A stretch of 64,000 nt of DNA from Tenacibaculum sp. 190130A14a (GTDB lineage: Bacteria > Bacteroidota > Bacteroidia > Flavobacteriales > Flavobacteriaceae): NCBI RefSeq assembly GCF_964048965.1, contig NZ_OZ040189.1, positions 3,352,501-3,416,500 on the forward strand. Direction: 5' to 3'. Below the pieces are notes generated by a model that was not told where the DNA came from, did no database searches, and was given only the letters and a program-made list of their open reading frames with translations. The first letter of the stretch is position 1, and each line of letters begins with the position of its first letter. Of this stretch, positions 17,501 to 24,215 are shown piece after piece. A program made the position numbers and the translations under genes.

Positions 17501-20342
17501 AAGATAATTGTAATTGTGATTCTTCAGGTGAAAGGTACTTTCCTTCTAATATCTTTAGTATAGCTTCTTCCTCTAAAGCCGCTGTTCTATACTCTAGTAA
17601 ATCAACCTGAGATTTTGAAAAATTCACATAGCCATCTACAGTTTCTTCTGCCCCGACAAATAGATTTCCAGCTGTTATAAGGTTACTTAACGATGTGTTT
17701 TTTCTTTTACTATTTACATAAAGAGACATCGTTCCTTTTTCCTTATTGTAATTTACAGCAAAGAACGAAAATTGCCCTACACTATTGGATGGTAAGACTT
17801 CCGATAGCTTTTCTTGGTTACCGACATAAACCTTTAACGTACTATTGTTTATTAGTTTTAATGATACATCTCCCCAATCTAAAATAGTTTGAATAGCAAT
17901 AACTTGCTCATCTACATTGGTTTTTAAATATGGTTTTATAAATCCAGACCACACAAAACTTTCTCCATTATTAGCTATAGATTTTAAAGAACGAGCATAT
18001 CCTGTTACTCCATCAAATTGTAAACTTCCTTCATTTAATAATTCTTCATTAGTTAATGATGGTACTGGATTAGGAGTAATAATATGTCTTCCAGGAGCAG
18101 TTTTTATGGCATATGTTCCTGTATTATCAGTAGTTACTTTATCATCTTCATTACTTTGAATTACAGATCCATCTACTTTTAATGAAGTCCCTTTTATTAC
18201 AGGATATAATTCTTCTCCCACTTTATATGAAATTACTCCCGTAACCGGTAGACTAGATACATCGTTGAAGTTCACATCGTTTACCTCCGCGCCATTTAAT
18301 CTTCTTGGTACTCCAACTACTCTGTTTTTAGGTAAGAAATCGAATCGTGGTTTTGATGGCTTTATTGTATACTCAAACTTATTGTCATTGTTTGTTACAC
18401 CTTGTATACCTGTATTCAACGTATTAAACTCATAGTTTCCTGTTTCATTTGTAAAAGTGGCATATGTAATTTGTGGTTGTTCTTCTGCAGGTAAACGCTC
18501 TAAATCCTCTTCCGTTTCAGCAATATATTCACCTCTTCTAGTTGATGAAAAATTAAATACTTTACGACTACTATTGAAATCAAAACGGTAGTATGCAAAC
18601 AAATCACTTACATCTCCTCCAATAATATGGTTTGCATAGTTTTTTAATTCTAGTGATGTTCTTGGTGTATTCCATAAACGAACCTCATCGATATAATAAG
18701 TTACGTTGGTCGTTTCGCTTAGATAAAATGTATTTACATTACTTAAATCTAAGTTAAATGGTGTTGAAGTACTTGCATTATTTATTGGTTCTCCATCTTC
18801 ATAAAGAACTCCTCCTGTAGTATTAAATGCAAAAGCATAATGATGCCAATTGGTATCTGATGTTCTTGCTCCTTCTAAGTATGTACTTCCATTTAACCTA
18901 ACTACTATTTTATCTTCTTGAAGAACTAATTCACTATTTCCGATTTTAAAAATCTTATTTTCTCCTTGAGATACACTCGGAGTTTTATACCAAAACTCTA
19001 AGGTTGCTCCTCCTTTAGCTTTTCTAAAAGCATTGATATTCTTAATAAGTAATGGTTTTTTCTCTGGTATAAACTTAAGAGCTCCTCCTGGATTTACATT
19101 TCCTTCAGCTATAGCTTCTACTTTTGCATACTTCGTTGCTACACGAGAAGATGTTTCTATAATTCCACTTACTTTTCCATTTGGCAATACAAATCCAACA
19201 TCTTTACCTGATAATGTCGTTGCTCCATTTTTCTTAGCTTCTACCGTATACTCATATAATTCGTTTGGCAGTATTCCTTTGTCTACAAAAAATAAAGATT
19301 CTGAGGGACTTCTTGTTTCTGTATCTTTTAAAGAATGGATTTCTGTACTGGTTGTTCCTGATCTTAAGTTTCTTCTTTTAATTTCATAGCTCTCAACATT
19401 TCTAACATGTTGCCACTCTATTAAAACTCCATTAGCTCCTGATAAAAGTGTATTATCAATACCATCTCCATCACTAGCACGTACTATAATTTTATTTAAG
19501 TTTAGTACTGGGTGTTGTATATCTGAACCTATTCTTCCTACTTCATTTGTTTTTAAATTTGAAGAAAATTCTGCTTCCTTCACTAAATTGTCGTTAGGAA
19601 AATATTCATACAATAAGTTTTCCCAAGAAATAGAAGTAAGTACATTTCCTCCCAAATAATCTTCATTTCTATAATTTGTGTTTGTATACACAATCTCCAA
19701 TCCGTTATTTTTCAATTCTTCCAACGAATTTTGAGTTTCTTTATAGAAAGTTCGGTACTGTTCTTCTTGAATTTGTTTTTTACTTTTTACAGTAGACCAT
19801 CCTCTATATTCGGCTAAAAACAGATCTGTCTTTTTATTTGTTAAAAAGTACAATTCTTGGACATCAAAAGTAAGTTTGGTACTATAAAAATATTCAACTC
19901 CATCAATATATACTCGTAACTCATTATACTCTTTATCTAATGTAATTGCATAATGATGCCATGTATTTTTAAACAATCTTTCTGTAAGTAAGAAATCACC
20001 TACTTGCTCAATACTTCCTACTCTTAAAGAAATCTTGTCTTCTTCTACACGAAGTGTAAATTCTTTTGCTCCGGTTTCTAAGTTTGAAAATTGCCATTTT
20101 ACCACTTCATTAATCCCTGAAGTTCCAGTATTATGCATTCCCCAAAACTCGATGGTTGCTTTATTATTTATTCCGCTATTTAATAAACTATTTAGTTTAG
20201 TTTGAGGGTTAAAAATTCTATGATACTTTCCTTTACTTTGTATTTGCAATACAGCCAAATCATGCGATTGTTGTGCATATAACAAAGAAAATGAATGCAA
20301 TAGAGCTATTATTAAACAGCCTATAATTCTATTTTTTCTCAT
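11589..20342 (-). CDS. Giant (2917-residue) secreted LamG-domain protein with T9SS sorting domain
   Basis: Signal peptide at 1-24 (ends LLYAQ). Four LamG/concanavalin-like domains are recognisable by their 'W-H-x-A' strands: about 50-190 (NTWHHYAITL), 420-570 (NWHHYAFAF), 775-940 and 2000-2150 (FTWTHVAVVL). Between them are carboxypeptidase-regulatory-like beta segments (about 640 and 740) and a large Cys-containing middle region (about 1100-1900) I cannot assign. A bacterial Ig-like segment (LTTPDNGGIF) sits near 1940. Residues 2825-2917 form a type A T9SS sorting domain (SQNRPNP..., NLLGQKL, TGVYMYEL, KLIIK ending). It is probably secreted and attached to the surface; adhesion or glycan binding is inferred from LamG. 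It is the last gene of a four-gene operon, 10 bases after its neighbour. Confidence 0.85.
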   Translation of the reverse strand: MRKNRIIGCLIIALLHSFSLLYAQQSHDLAVLQIQSKGKYHRIFNPQTKLNSLLNSGINNKATIEFWGMHNTGTSGINEVVKWQFSNLETGAKEFTLRVEEDKISLRVGSIEQVGDFLLTERLFKNTWHHYAITLDKEYNELRVYIDGVEYFYSTKLTFDVQELYFLTNKKTDLFLAEYRGWSTVKSKKQIQEEQYRTFYKETQNSLEELKNNGLEIVYTNTNYRNEDYLGGNVLTSISWENLLYEYFPNDNLVKEAEFSSNLKTNEVGRIGSDIQHPVLNLNKIIVRASDGDGIDNTLLSGANGVLIEWQHVRNVESYEIKRRNLRSGTTSTEIHSLKDTETRSPSESLFFVDKGILPNELYEYTVEAKKNGATTLSGKDVGFVLPNGKVSGIIETSSRVATKYAKVEAIAEGNVNPGGALKFIPEKKPLLIKNINAFRKAKGGATLEFWYKTPSVSQGENKIFKIGNSELVLQEDKIVVRLNGSTYLEGARTSDTNWHHYAFAFNTTGGVLYEDGEPINNASTSTPFNLDLSNVNTFYLSETTNVTYYIDEVRLWNTPRTSLELKNYANHIIGGDVSDLFAYYRFDFNSSRKVFNFSSTRRGEYIAETEEDLERLPAEEQPQITYATFTNETGNYEFNTLNTGIQGVTNNDNKFEYTIKPSKPRFDFLPKNRVVGVPRRLNGAEVNDVNFNDVSSLPVTGVISYKVGEELYPVIKGTSLKVDGSVIQSNEDDKVTTDNTGTYAIKTAPGRHIITPNPVPSLTNEELLNEGSLQFDGVTGYARSLKSIANNGESFVWSGFIKPYLKTNVDEQVIAIQTILDWGDVSLKLINNSTLKVYVGNQEKLSEVLPSNSVGQFSFFAVNYNKEKGTMSLYVNSKRKNTSLSNLITAGNLFVGAEETVDGYVNFSKSQVDLLEYRTAALEEEAILKILEGKYLSPEESQLQLSYSFDQKYGTKAINSIVSTVENNYLQFEGGCSFDNTSHKQYVREIQYTYKATNTGLNPEGNSYEVVLEEPLQNVNFENTTRRSFIGNIVVPCNNSVGAWTGRIVRTDIEFPKFEKTINAANFNNDATVFTINDLLPGQYRVEITNTDTNRLLNSPIIDLRRKNVVYDFEFRNDIELEIELYKFDMAGVRDVDNMRDYVGEQINSTCDGSYTFNSHDGFKMDVKVFERYGANMCPVEGAEITLGGDAILSDSNLSGNSLSQGVLEFFTQVSSPNFLGNHTRSFLISAEHNGRTASITKKAIILGARQGNSDFTLIDPQVGFVLHDPPGDNSSSTLAKGATYSYSFSAENGIGLEVDNSIGAKLKVKKQILTGVVAAPLGVGTVAGFVNPVLQTSSDTKGLIGGKFDYVRHSGNSETVTLEQSVSTPSDPTYVGEDADVFIGTSKVITFGTGQVLKLNGCSPVVQNSDKVAKPSTVTPFIYTKQSLNDIVIPNLYQLAIAKYDKNNNIETAPDDRDYLDLEGTLEKLLASTPNDREDKDIKNYLHQISRWKAIIKKNHDKRTKAYFDNAPDFSSTTKKLTNDNDVGQSGAGLNASVLDKRITFDALTEISYTLSRGKTKSTGNSFSGGPYVGVSFSTDFTVFGVGLTLNNETKVHNFNSRTDTDENGNNRVDSFTLSDDDAGDHFDVLIKRDPEYDTPMFLTNAGRSSCPFESGTVPREGVELIVDKVVGYGTGDESILYNLTLRNTQIAKDATRKTYIVGMSGASNPLGAVVNLNESPIFEPTTSSKFVFDLDSSSPTGVRKEIKAQLRISRGTDAPSEISYENIKIQMYSECEQTGDRYRSYGVDEYNEVGIKPYAEILVTAHFTGACIEEITSDAPQNDWVVNGSDKKKLDFNFRIPELKDMSDDNDFSVDLEYTIEGNNSPKILRKLDLQTLKQHLNSKTDQVEYSADVSGLTDGVYNFRIVPVCGDGGSDNPNNRKNPTPFVSGKIARQAPQLVLTTPDNGGIFTTGTISAKFSAPINPATVNLNSLAMRGILGGVPKPLTSVKLDNVSDVITVPHNDKFSLEDKLTIEMWVNPSKYPSGSNVPIVQKGSNYHVSLMPDGKIITNDGVKSIRGLQPFTWTHVAVVLDKTNGNALIYFNGGEVGSGNISTISNEVNTEDFIISSIGATDSFVGSIDEMRLWQSARSPLEIASNFKNQLLGNENDLEAYFVFNNNTLAKQGINGNPDEAIQDFTGNAQGTTASGIDFITNEEAAPLDETKTVEDIQFTTTMSENNTIINFNMKISDLEFVEGARLTVFVKDKKLEDPLGNKIDKTSWSFIVNRSKLKWSHNNISITQNQGEATLIDYIDLINEEGGVDVAYTFENLPVWFSVNKGANPDKDALNIIRATETNRDLEFEVKNYLNPGVHTATIYIKTSNKETGLKLGVESFRVEVTVQCPEPPVETGFENKYPFSMNIKGNLVINSQNSADINDIVKAYVGNEIRGYAKVGANGLVDLTVFGNIGETTALNFKIWDASECTEYEGIIENYSFNSNATVGSNAAPVKFTVGEKVRRRIPVVTGYQELSFNLKDSEASNKLSLTAIKGLPVNSQILDLSDNRIAVLGTNNVFTGGLTELDITKAYLVNVAASHEDVKYIEVTGVPVSLDKDLVINGNNVRNALPFYPNDLQRTGYALRSFTSTKVSEGDRIERRGLFAEYSTANGWRGSLTHLTPGLGYIFKSQNSGAINYSGIVKNAEARSFVSRNSSKNEAIATSKLEETPLYEDLDLTIDVNKYANFMYINGVIDDENVVSDEAQTILAFVNNELRGVSKAEFINGAYHYYIGVGSNTPVENITFKLYNGIDITELGNVEKFESNQVFGDMNTPYIFRLKAKEIESSTDYGLSLSQNRPNPVDEYTKISFSISNDAHVNLSLYNLLGQKLHTFVSRKVKANTKHELQWNGEIRGTKLQTGVYMYELRVNGKRLKRKLIIK

Positions 20343-20352
20343 GTTTATTATT

Positions 20353-20901
20353 TTAAAGTACGTTTGCTATTTTTTCCATGGTAAACCTGTATTGATCTCC
20401 CACTATTTTTCCTGTGGTTAACTCTTGATTATTACCATCTTTAAATTCTTCTAGTTTTATGATATTACCTTCTTTTTGTACCAAGCCTTTGTTAAGGTTA
20501 CTTAAAGGTGATATCAATATTTTACCTTGACCAGCAAACTGAATTCTCCATGTGTAGTTATCTAACTCATTAAAGTTTTCTATAGTAGAAAAAACTACAT
20601 CACTTGAGGTATTACTAAATTTTAAAAAGTGATTTTTTTGTTTTGCAGATGCTATTAAAACGTTACCTCTTTCTAATCTCTTTAGAATAAAAGACTGTAA
20701 ATAACCATCTTTTTCATTTAGATTAGAACTCGATTTTTTTAATAACTTAATTGAATTATTAGAAGTATTATGGTATAACACCATTTCGTTTCCATCTACA
20801 ACATTAGCATTTGTAAACCTAAATAACTCTATATCTTGAGCAAAGGCCATCCCTGCACCTAAAACATATAGGTACAAAAACAACATCAATTTGTTTTTCA
20901 T
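20353..20901 (-). CDS. Small secreted protein of unknown function
   Basis: 182 residues with a clear signal peptide (cleavage after AFAQ, about residue 22). The mature part is beta-rich and shows loosely repeated units (NNSIKLLKKSSS, KNHFLKFSN, GQGKILISPLSN, GNIIKLEEF), spaced roughly 40-45 residues, with a YTWRIQFAGQGKI segment. This resembles a beta-trefoil (ricin-like) layout, but I cannot prove it. It lies 5 bases downstream of a fibre-like gene and 10 bases upstream of the giant LamG gene, so it is part of the same operon and may act at the same extracellular site. Confidence 0.7.
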   Translation of the reverse strand: MKNKLMLFLYLYVLGAGMAFAQDIELFRFTNANVVDGNEMVLYHNTSNNSIKLLKKSSSNLNEKDGYLQSFILKRLERGNVLIASAKQKNHFLKFSNTSSDVVFSTIENFNELDNYTWRIQFAGQGKILISPLSNLNKGLVQKEGNIIKLEEFKDGNNQELTTGKIVGDQYRFTMEKIANVL

Positions 20902-20906
20902 GTCTC

Positions 20907-21893
20907 TTACTTATTTTTTGTTGATTGTATAGCCTCTTTTATAAGTGCTAGCTCCTTTTGTAGTTGTTCAATTTTTTCTTCTTGAGAAATAGTATGTAGG
21001 GTAAGTTCTTCTACTTTTTCTACTAAAATTGTGTTGATTTGTTTTAGATTCATACCATTAGCTACTACCTCCTTTTCAGATGGCATATTAGGCAAATGCT
21101 TATGCTCTTTTATATAGATAGCTACTTCTTTTAAAGGCATTAATCTATAGCTTTTAGAAAACACATAATCTGGAAATGATCCTACATTCAAAACAACACT
21201 ATCTAAAGTTAAAACTCCGTTTCTTAAACTTGCCATTTCAACATTATTACCATTTAAGAAAGTTATTTTTTCATTTGTACTATGCCCTAAACTTAACCTA
21301 CCACTACTATTATAAGAAACACTACCAAATGTACCTTCTTGAATTTGAGCACTATTTACTGAGATATTGTTATTAAAAATACCAGTATTAATTGTTAAAA
21401 CACCATCATGAATTTTTGCCATTTCTCCATTTGCACTATTTCTAAAAGAAATAATATCGTCTCCATTATTATCTACATCTGGATGCAAAATTATTGGCCC
21501 CCAACTTTGGTACTCTCCTGTATCTATTCGAATATTTTTGTTTTTTACATGTATTCCTTCGGTTGGTGTTATTCCTAAACCAATTTTAGAAAAAGTGCTC
21601 GTTCCAGACACATTTAAGTTGGTATTTATTTGTACATTTTTCCTAAAATAAGTTAACCCATCGAAGTACACTTCTTTATCAAAAAAAGTTCTCATTAAAT
21701 GAACATTGTTAGCAGGAGTAAAATATGCTAACTTCTTATTTGCAGCATACAAAACAACTCCTTCATTACCTCCTTTCGCATCGGTATCGGCTCTAATATC
21801 AATTCCTCTCACAGTTTGGATAACATGTTGTGCTTGTGTAATACTTGCTCCAAATAATAAACCTAGTAGTGTAATTTTCTTAAACATCTTCAT
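20907..21893 (-). CDS. Secreted tail-fibre-like protein, copy 2 of a tandem pair
   Basis: 328 residues with a signal peptide (MKMFKKITLLGLLFGASITQA). The middle is built of short, repetitive beta segments typical of trimeric fibre shafts (for example GLGITPTEGIHVKN, ILHPDVDNNGDDIISFRN, GRLSLGHSTNEKITFLNG). The C-terminal part has the block FPDYVFSKSYRLMPLKEVAIYIKEHKHLPNMPS-type sequence common in Bacteroidota fibre proteins, followed by a heptad-like coiled coil (about 285-325). It is paralogous to the gene directly upstream, 3 bases away. Despite the phage-like look, no phage structural gene is nearby, so it is more likely an exported cell-surface fibre. Confidence 0.75.
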   Translation of the reverse strand: MKMFKKITLLGLLFGASITQAQHVIQTVRGIDIRADTDAKGGNEGVVLYAANKKLAYFTPANNVHLMRTFFDKEVYFDGLTYFRKNVQINTNLNVSGTSTFSKIGLGITPTEGIHVKNKNIRIDTGEYQSWGPIILHPDVDNNGDDIISFRNSANGEMAKIHDGVLTINTGIFNNNISVNSAQIQEGTFGSVSYNSSGRLSLGHSTNEKITFLNGNNVEMASLRNGVLTLDSVVLNVGSFPDYVFSKSYRLMPLKEVAIYIKEHKHLPNMPSEKEVVANGMNLKQINTILVEKVEELTLHTISQEEKIEQLQKELALIKEAIQSTKNK

Positions 21894-21896
21894 TTT

Positions 21897-22940
21897 TTAA
21901 TTTTTAGCTTTTAACGAATGATACTCCTTTTCTAAATTTGAAATTCTTTCTAAAAGATTTTCCATTTTTTTCTCCGCTTCTTTTGCTTTTTTCAATGCTC
22001 CAGAAAGCTTCGTTATTTTTTCTTCTTGAGAAATAAGATAAAGTGTTAGTTCCTCAACTTTCTCCACTAAAACCGTATTAATTTGTTTTATATCCATTCC
22101 CTTAGCTATTACTTCAGCTTCAGAAGGCATATTTGGTAAGTGTTTATTTTTCTTTATAAAAATTGCTACATCTTTCAAAGACATTAGTTTATATTTCTCT
22201 GAAAAAACATAATCTGGAAATGAGCCTACATTTAATACAACTTTATCTAAAGTTAAAACTCCGTCTTTCAATGTGGCCATTTCGTTATTTTGACCATTTA
22301 CAAAAGTTATCTTTTCATTTTCACCATGCCCTAAGCTAAGTCTACCTGTACTATTGTTATAGGATACACTTCCAAAAGTTCCTCCAACGGTAGAAATACT
22401 ATGATTAAAAACACCTCTATTAGTTGTAAAGACACCATCTTGCAAAGATGCCATTTCCCCGTTTTGACTATTTCTAAATGAAATTTTATCATCTCCTGTA
22501 TTATCAACATCTGGATGAAATATTAGCTGTCCCCAACTTTGATATTCTCCATTATCAACTCTAATATTTTGATTTTTTACGTGTATAGCTTGTAAAGGAG
22601 TTGTTCCAATTCCTATTCTCGAAAAAGTACTATTTCCTGAAGCACTTAAACCGCGGCTAAAGTTTGCTCCTCTAGCAAATGAAGCATCTCCATCTGAATA
22701 AAAACGCCCTTTAACTCTTAACTCTCTATTGGCTTTAAAGTTTACTTCAGAAATATTTCCTGTTGTGTAAGATCGAAAAGTAGTTATCGTACCTCCTCTA
22801 ACTCCTCCGTTGATAAAAAGCCCTTCAGATCCCTGATGACTTCCATCTGTATCGAAGTAAATTATGTGGGTACTCCCTTGGGCTTTTAGATTATAACTGA
22901 CACATAACAATGCGCCAATTAAAAAAATTGTTTTTCTCAT
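21897..22940 (-). CDS. Secreted tail-fibre-like protein, copy 1 of a tandem pair
   Basis: 347 residues with a signal peptide ending near residue 20 (NLKAQ). It shares its whole layout with the downstream copy: IGIGTTPLQAIHVKN, the YQSW...HPDVDN block, GRLSLGHGENEKITF, then FPDYVFSEKYKLM and NKHLPNMPSEAE, and a longer C-terminal coiled coil (about 290-345). The N-terminal ~90 residues differ most between the copies, which suggests diversification of an exposed tip. It is the first gene of the leftward operon; its upstream region carries a near-consensus -7 box and a 17-bp-period array. Confidence 0.75.
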   Translation of the reverse strand: MRKTIFLIGALLCVSYNLKAQGSTHIIYFDTDGSHQGSEGLFINGGVRGGTITTFRSYTTGNISEVNFKANRELRVKGRFYSDGDASFARGANFSRGLSASGNSTFSRIGIGTTPLQAIHVKNQNIRVDNGEYQSWGQLIFHPDVDNTGDDKISFRNSQNGEMASLQDGVFTTNRGVFNHSISTVGGTFGSVSYNNSTGRLSLGHGENEKITFVNGQNNEMATLKDGVLTLDKVVLNVGSFPDYVFSEKYKLMSLKDVAIFIKKNKHLPNMPSEAEVIAKGMDIKQINTVLVEKVEELTLYLISQEEKITKLSGALKKAKEAEKKMENLLERISNLEKEYHSLKAKN

Positions 22941-22996
22941 GTATACTTATTTAATGGTTAAAAATTCTAACTAACTAGTAGTTAATTTCAAGCCCA

Positions 22997-23004
22997 CAAA
23001 ATTC
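22997..23004 (-). promoter_or_regulatory. Candidate -7 box of the fibre/LamG operon
   Basis: Read leftward the bases are GAATTTTG, one mismatch from TAnnTTTG, about 57 bases before the ATG at 22940. At the -33 position, 19 bases upstream, lies the first GTTAAAT unit of the array rather than a TTG, as expected of an activated promoter. Confidence 0.4.
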
Positions 23005-23023
23005 AATTAAGAAAAACCATTCG

Positions 23024-23097
23024 ATTTAACTAGAATCACCATTTAACCATGGTCACTATTTAACACACATCAATATTTGACCTACATCACATTTAAC
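23024..23097. repeat. Five-copy 17-bp-period operator-like array
   Basis: ATTTAAC occurs at 23024, 23041, 23058 and 23091, with ATTTGAC at 23075; spacings are 17, 17, 17 and 16. In the first four units TCA recurs at a fixed place 5 bases after the heptamer, giving ATTTAAC-N5-TCAc (read leftward gTGA-N5-GTTAAAT). The linker bases differ between copies, so this looks like a set of protein-binding sites, not a slipped tandem repeat. It reaches upstream from the -33 position of the fibre/LamG operon. Confidence 0.65.
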
Positions 23098-23480
23098 ACC
23101 ATCGTAAAACCCACTAATTAAGACACTTATATTTTACACAGAAGAAATTAATATTGATCACTTTTCTTAAAGCCTTCAATTTTATTTTTTTATTAAATAA
23201 ATTAACATTTATTTAACATTTTACACTAAATTCGTTTTAACCAGAATGTTAAAACCGAGTTCATGAAAAAAACATGTACTTTTTCTAAAAAGTTGTAACG
23301 GTTTCCTTAGCTTCAATTTTATACTTATAAGAATTATTTATGACGCATAAGTATTTCATATTAAAGAGTCATAGGGTTTTCTTTTTGCACACTGTTTAGA
23401 TAGAATGTAAGAACATTATATAATTTACTACTAAATAACGGCTTACAGGTTTAAGTACAAATTAATTTAAATAATTTATA
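23098..23480. other. Remainder of the 540-base divergent regulatory region
   Basis: No convincing gene. It holds a 22-bp dyad (separate entry), two TTAACATT octamers at 23202 and 23213 (11 bp apart), and a possible 11-codon peptide starting at ATG 23263 (MKKTCTFSKKL), which I do not trust. Sequence is very AT-rich towards the Crp/Fnr gene at 23481. No exact TAnnTTTG box was found for the rightward gene. Confidence 0.5.
23234..23255. promoter_or_regulatory. 22-bp dyad between the fibre operon and the Crp/Fnr gene
   Basis: GTTTTAAC-N6-GTTAAAAC: perfect 8-bp arms and a 6-bp spacer, the overall size of Crp/Fnr sites. Its arms share the GTTAAA core with the array units at 23024-23097. It lies about 225 bases upstream of the regulator start codon. 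Confidence 0.55.
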
Positions 23481-24095
23481 ATGATTTTAGAGTCCCTCAT
23501 TAATTGTAACGAATCAACTACTAGATTAATTCAATCTTATGCTATTAAAAAGAAATATATTTCAGGTGATCCTATTTTACTAAAGGATGTTCCTTTAAAT
23601 CATAGTGCTATTATAATTAAAGGTGTTTTAAAAGCACATCTTGATCAAGACGATAGTTCGCTGTTACTTTATCATATTTCCCCAGAAAACAATCCAATTA
23701 TAGCACTAATGAACATGACAGAAGCTCAGGCTTCCCCTATTTCAATTACTGCAATAGAAGATAGCATCTTATTATGGTTTCCTAATGATAAAATTGCCGA
23801 ATGGCAAAGCACTTATTTGTCCTTTAAAAAAGCGATTATCAATTCTAGTGAATACAATATTAGCACTATGGTATATAGACTAAAGAACTTACTAACCCAT
23901 TCTTTAGAAAATCGTTTGTTTTATTATTTAAAAAACAAGTCAAACATTTATCAGAAAAAGGAAATTCATATTTCAAGAGCTGAAATTTCTTCAGATTTAA
24001 AAACTCCCCAAGCTTCTATTTCTAGAGCTATTAAACGTTTAGAAAATCAGCATAAAATCATTGGAAAACCAAGGTCCATACAGCTGGTAGTGTAA
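23481..24095 (+). CDS. Crp/Fnr-family transcriptional regulator, copy 1
   Basis: 204 residues. The N-terminal ~120 residues fit the cNMP-binding beta-roll (KYISGDPILLKDVPLNHSAIIIKGVLKAHL). The C-terminal part (about 150-200) is a Crp-type winged helix, with the recognition helix in TPQASISRAIKRLENQHKIIG. The phosphate-binding GE...R-S/T-A cassette of true cAMP receptors is not visible, and there is no FNR-type cysteine cluster, so the ligand is unknown. It is paralogous to the next gene and divergent from the fibre/LamG operon, which makes it the natural candidate to bind the array and dyad. Confidence 0.8.
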   Translation: MILESLINCNESTTRLIQSYAIKKKYISGDPILLKDVPLNHSAIIIKGVLKAHLDQDDSSLLLYHISPENNPIIALMNMTEAQASPISITAIEDSILLWFPNDKIAEWQSTYLSFKKAIINSSEYNISTMVYRLKNLLTHSLENRLFYYLKNKSNIYQKKEIHISRAEISSDLKTPQASISRAIKRLENQHKIIGKPRSIQLVV

Positions 24096-24124
24096 TTTTA
24101 AACTCACATAAATTTTATAGATAC

Positions 24125-24144
24125 GGTTTATATATATGTAAACC
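24125..24144. promoter_or_regulatory. 20-bp near-palindrome upstream of the second Crp/Fnr gene
   Basis: GGTTTATATATATGTAAACC, symmetric except for one T-G pair. It starts 29 bases after the first regulator's stop and ends 71 bases before the second regulator's start. It may be an operator for one of the paired regulators or part of the second gene's promoter region. Confidence 0.45.
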
Positions 24145-24215
24145 TAAAGGCTCATTTTACCCTATTTTTTAAGGGCAAAAAATGCTATAACCAACTAACC
24201 TAACAAACTAAACAT

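Noticed and set aside
20907..22940. Phage tail fibres, hence a prophage
   Set aside because: Both proteins carry signal peptides and no capsid, tail, terminase or integrase gene is nearby. An exported surface fibre explains them better.
22972..22984. 13-bp palindrome TAACTAGTAGTTA in the leader of the fibre operon
   Set aside because: Short and AT-rich in an AT-rich region; may be chance, although it resembles the GTTAA-type sites nearby.
23024..23097. Regular repeats as a CRISPR array
   Set aside because: Units are only 7 conserved bases with 17-bp period and there is no 20-40-base repeat or cas gene. The 21-bp repeats at 63324 were rejected on the same grounds.
23202..23220. Two TTAACATT octamers 11 bp apart
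   Set aside because: Suggestive of a helical-turn repeat, but AT-rich context makes such a pair likely by chance; kept only as part of the region description.
23263..23298. 11-codon peptide MKKTCTFSKKL in the Crp/Fnr regulatory region
   Set aside because: Too short to support and no spacing or promoter evidence ties it to the regulator gene.
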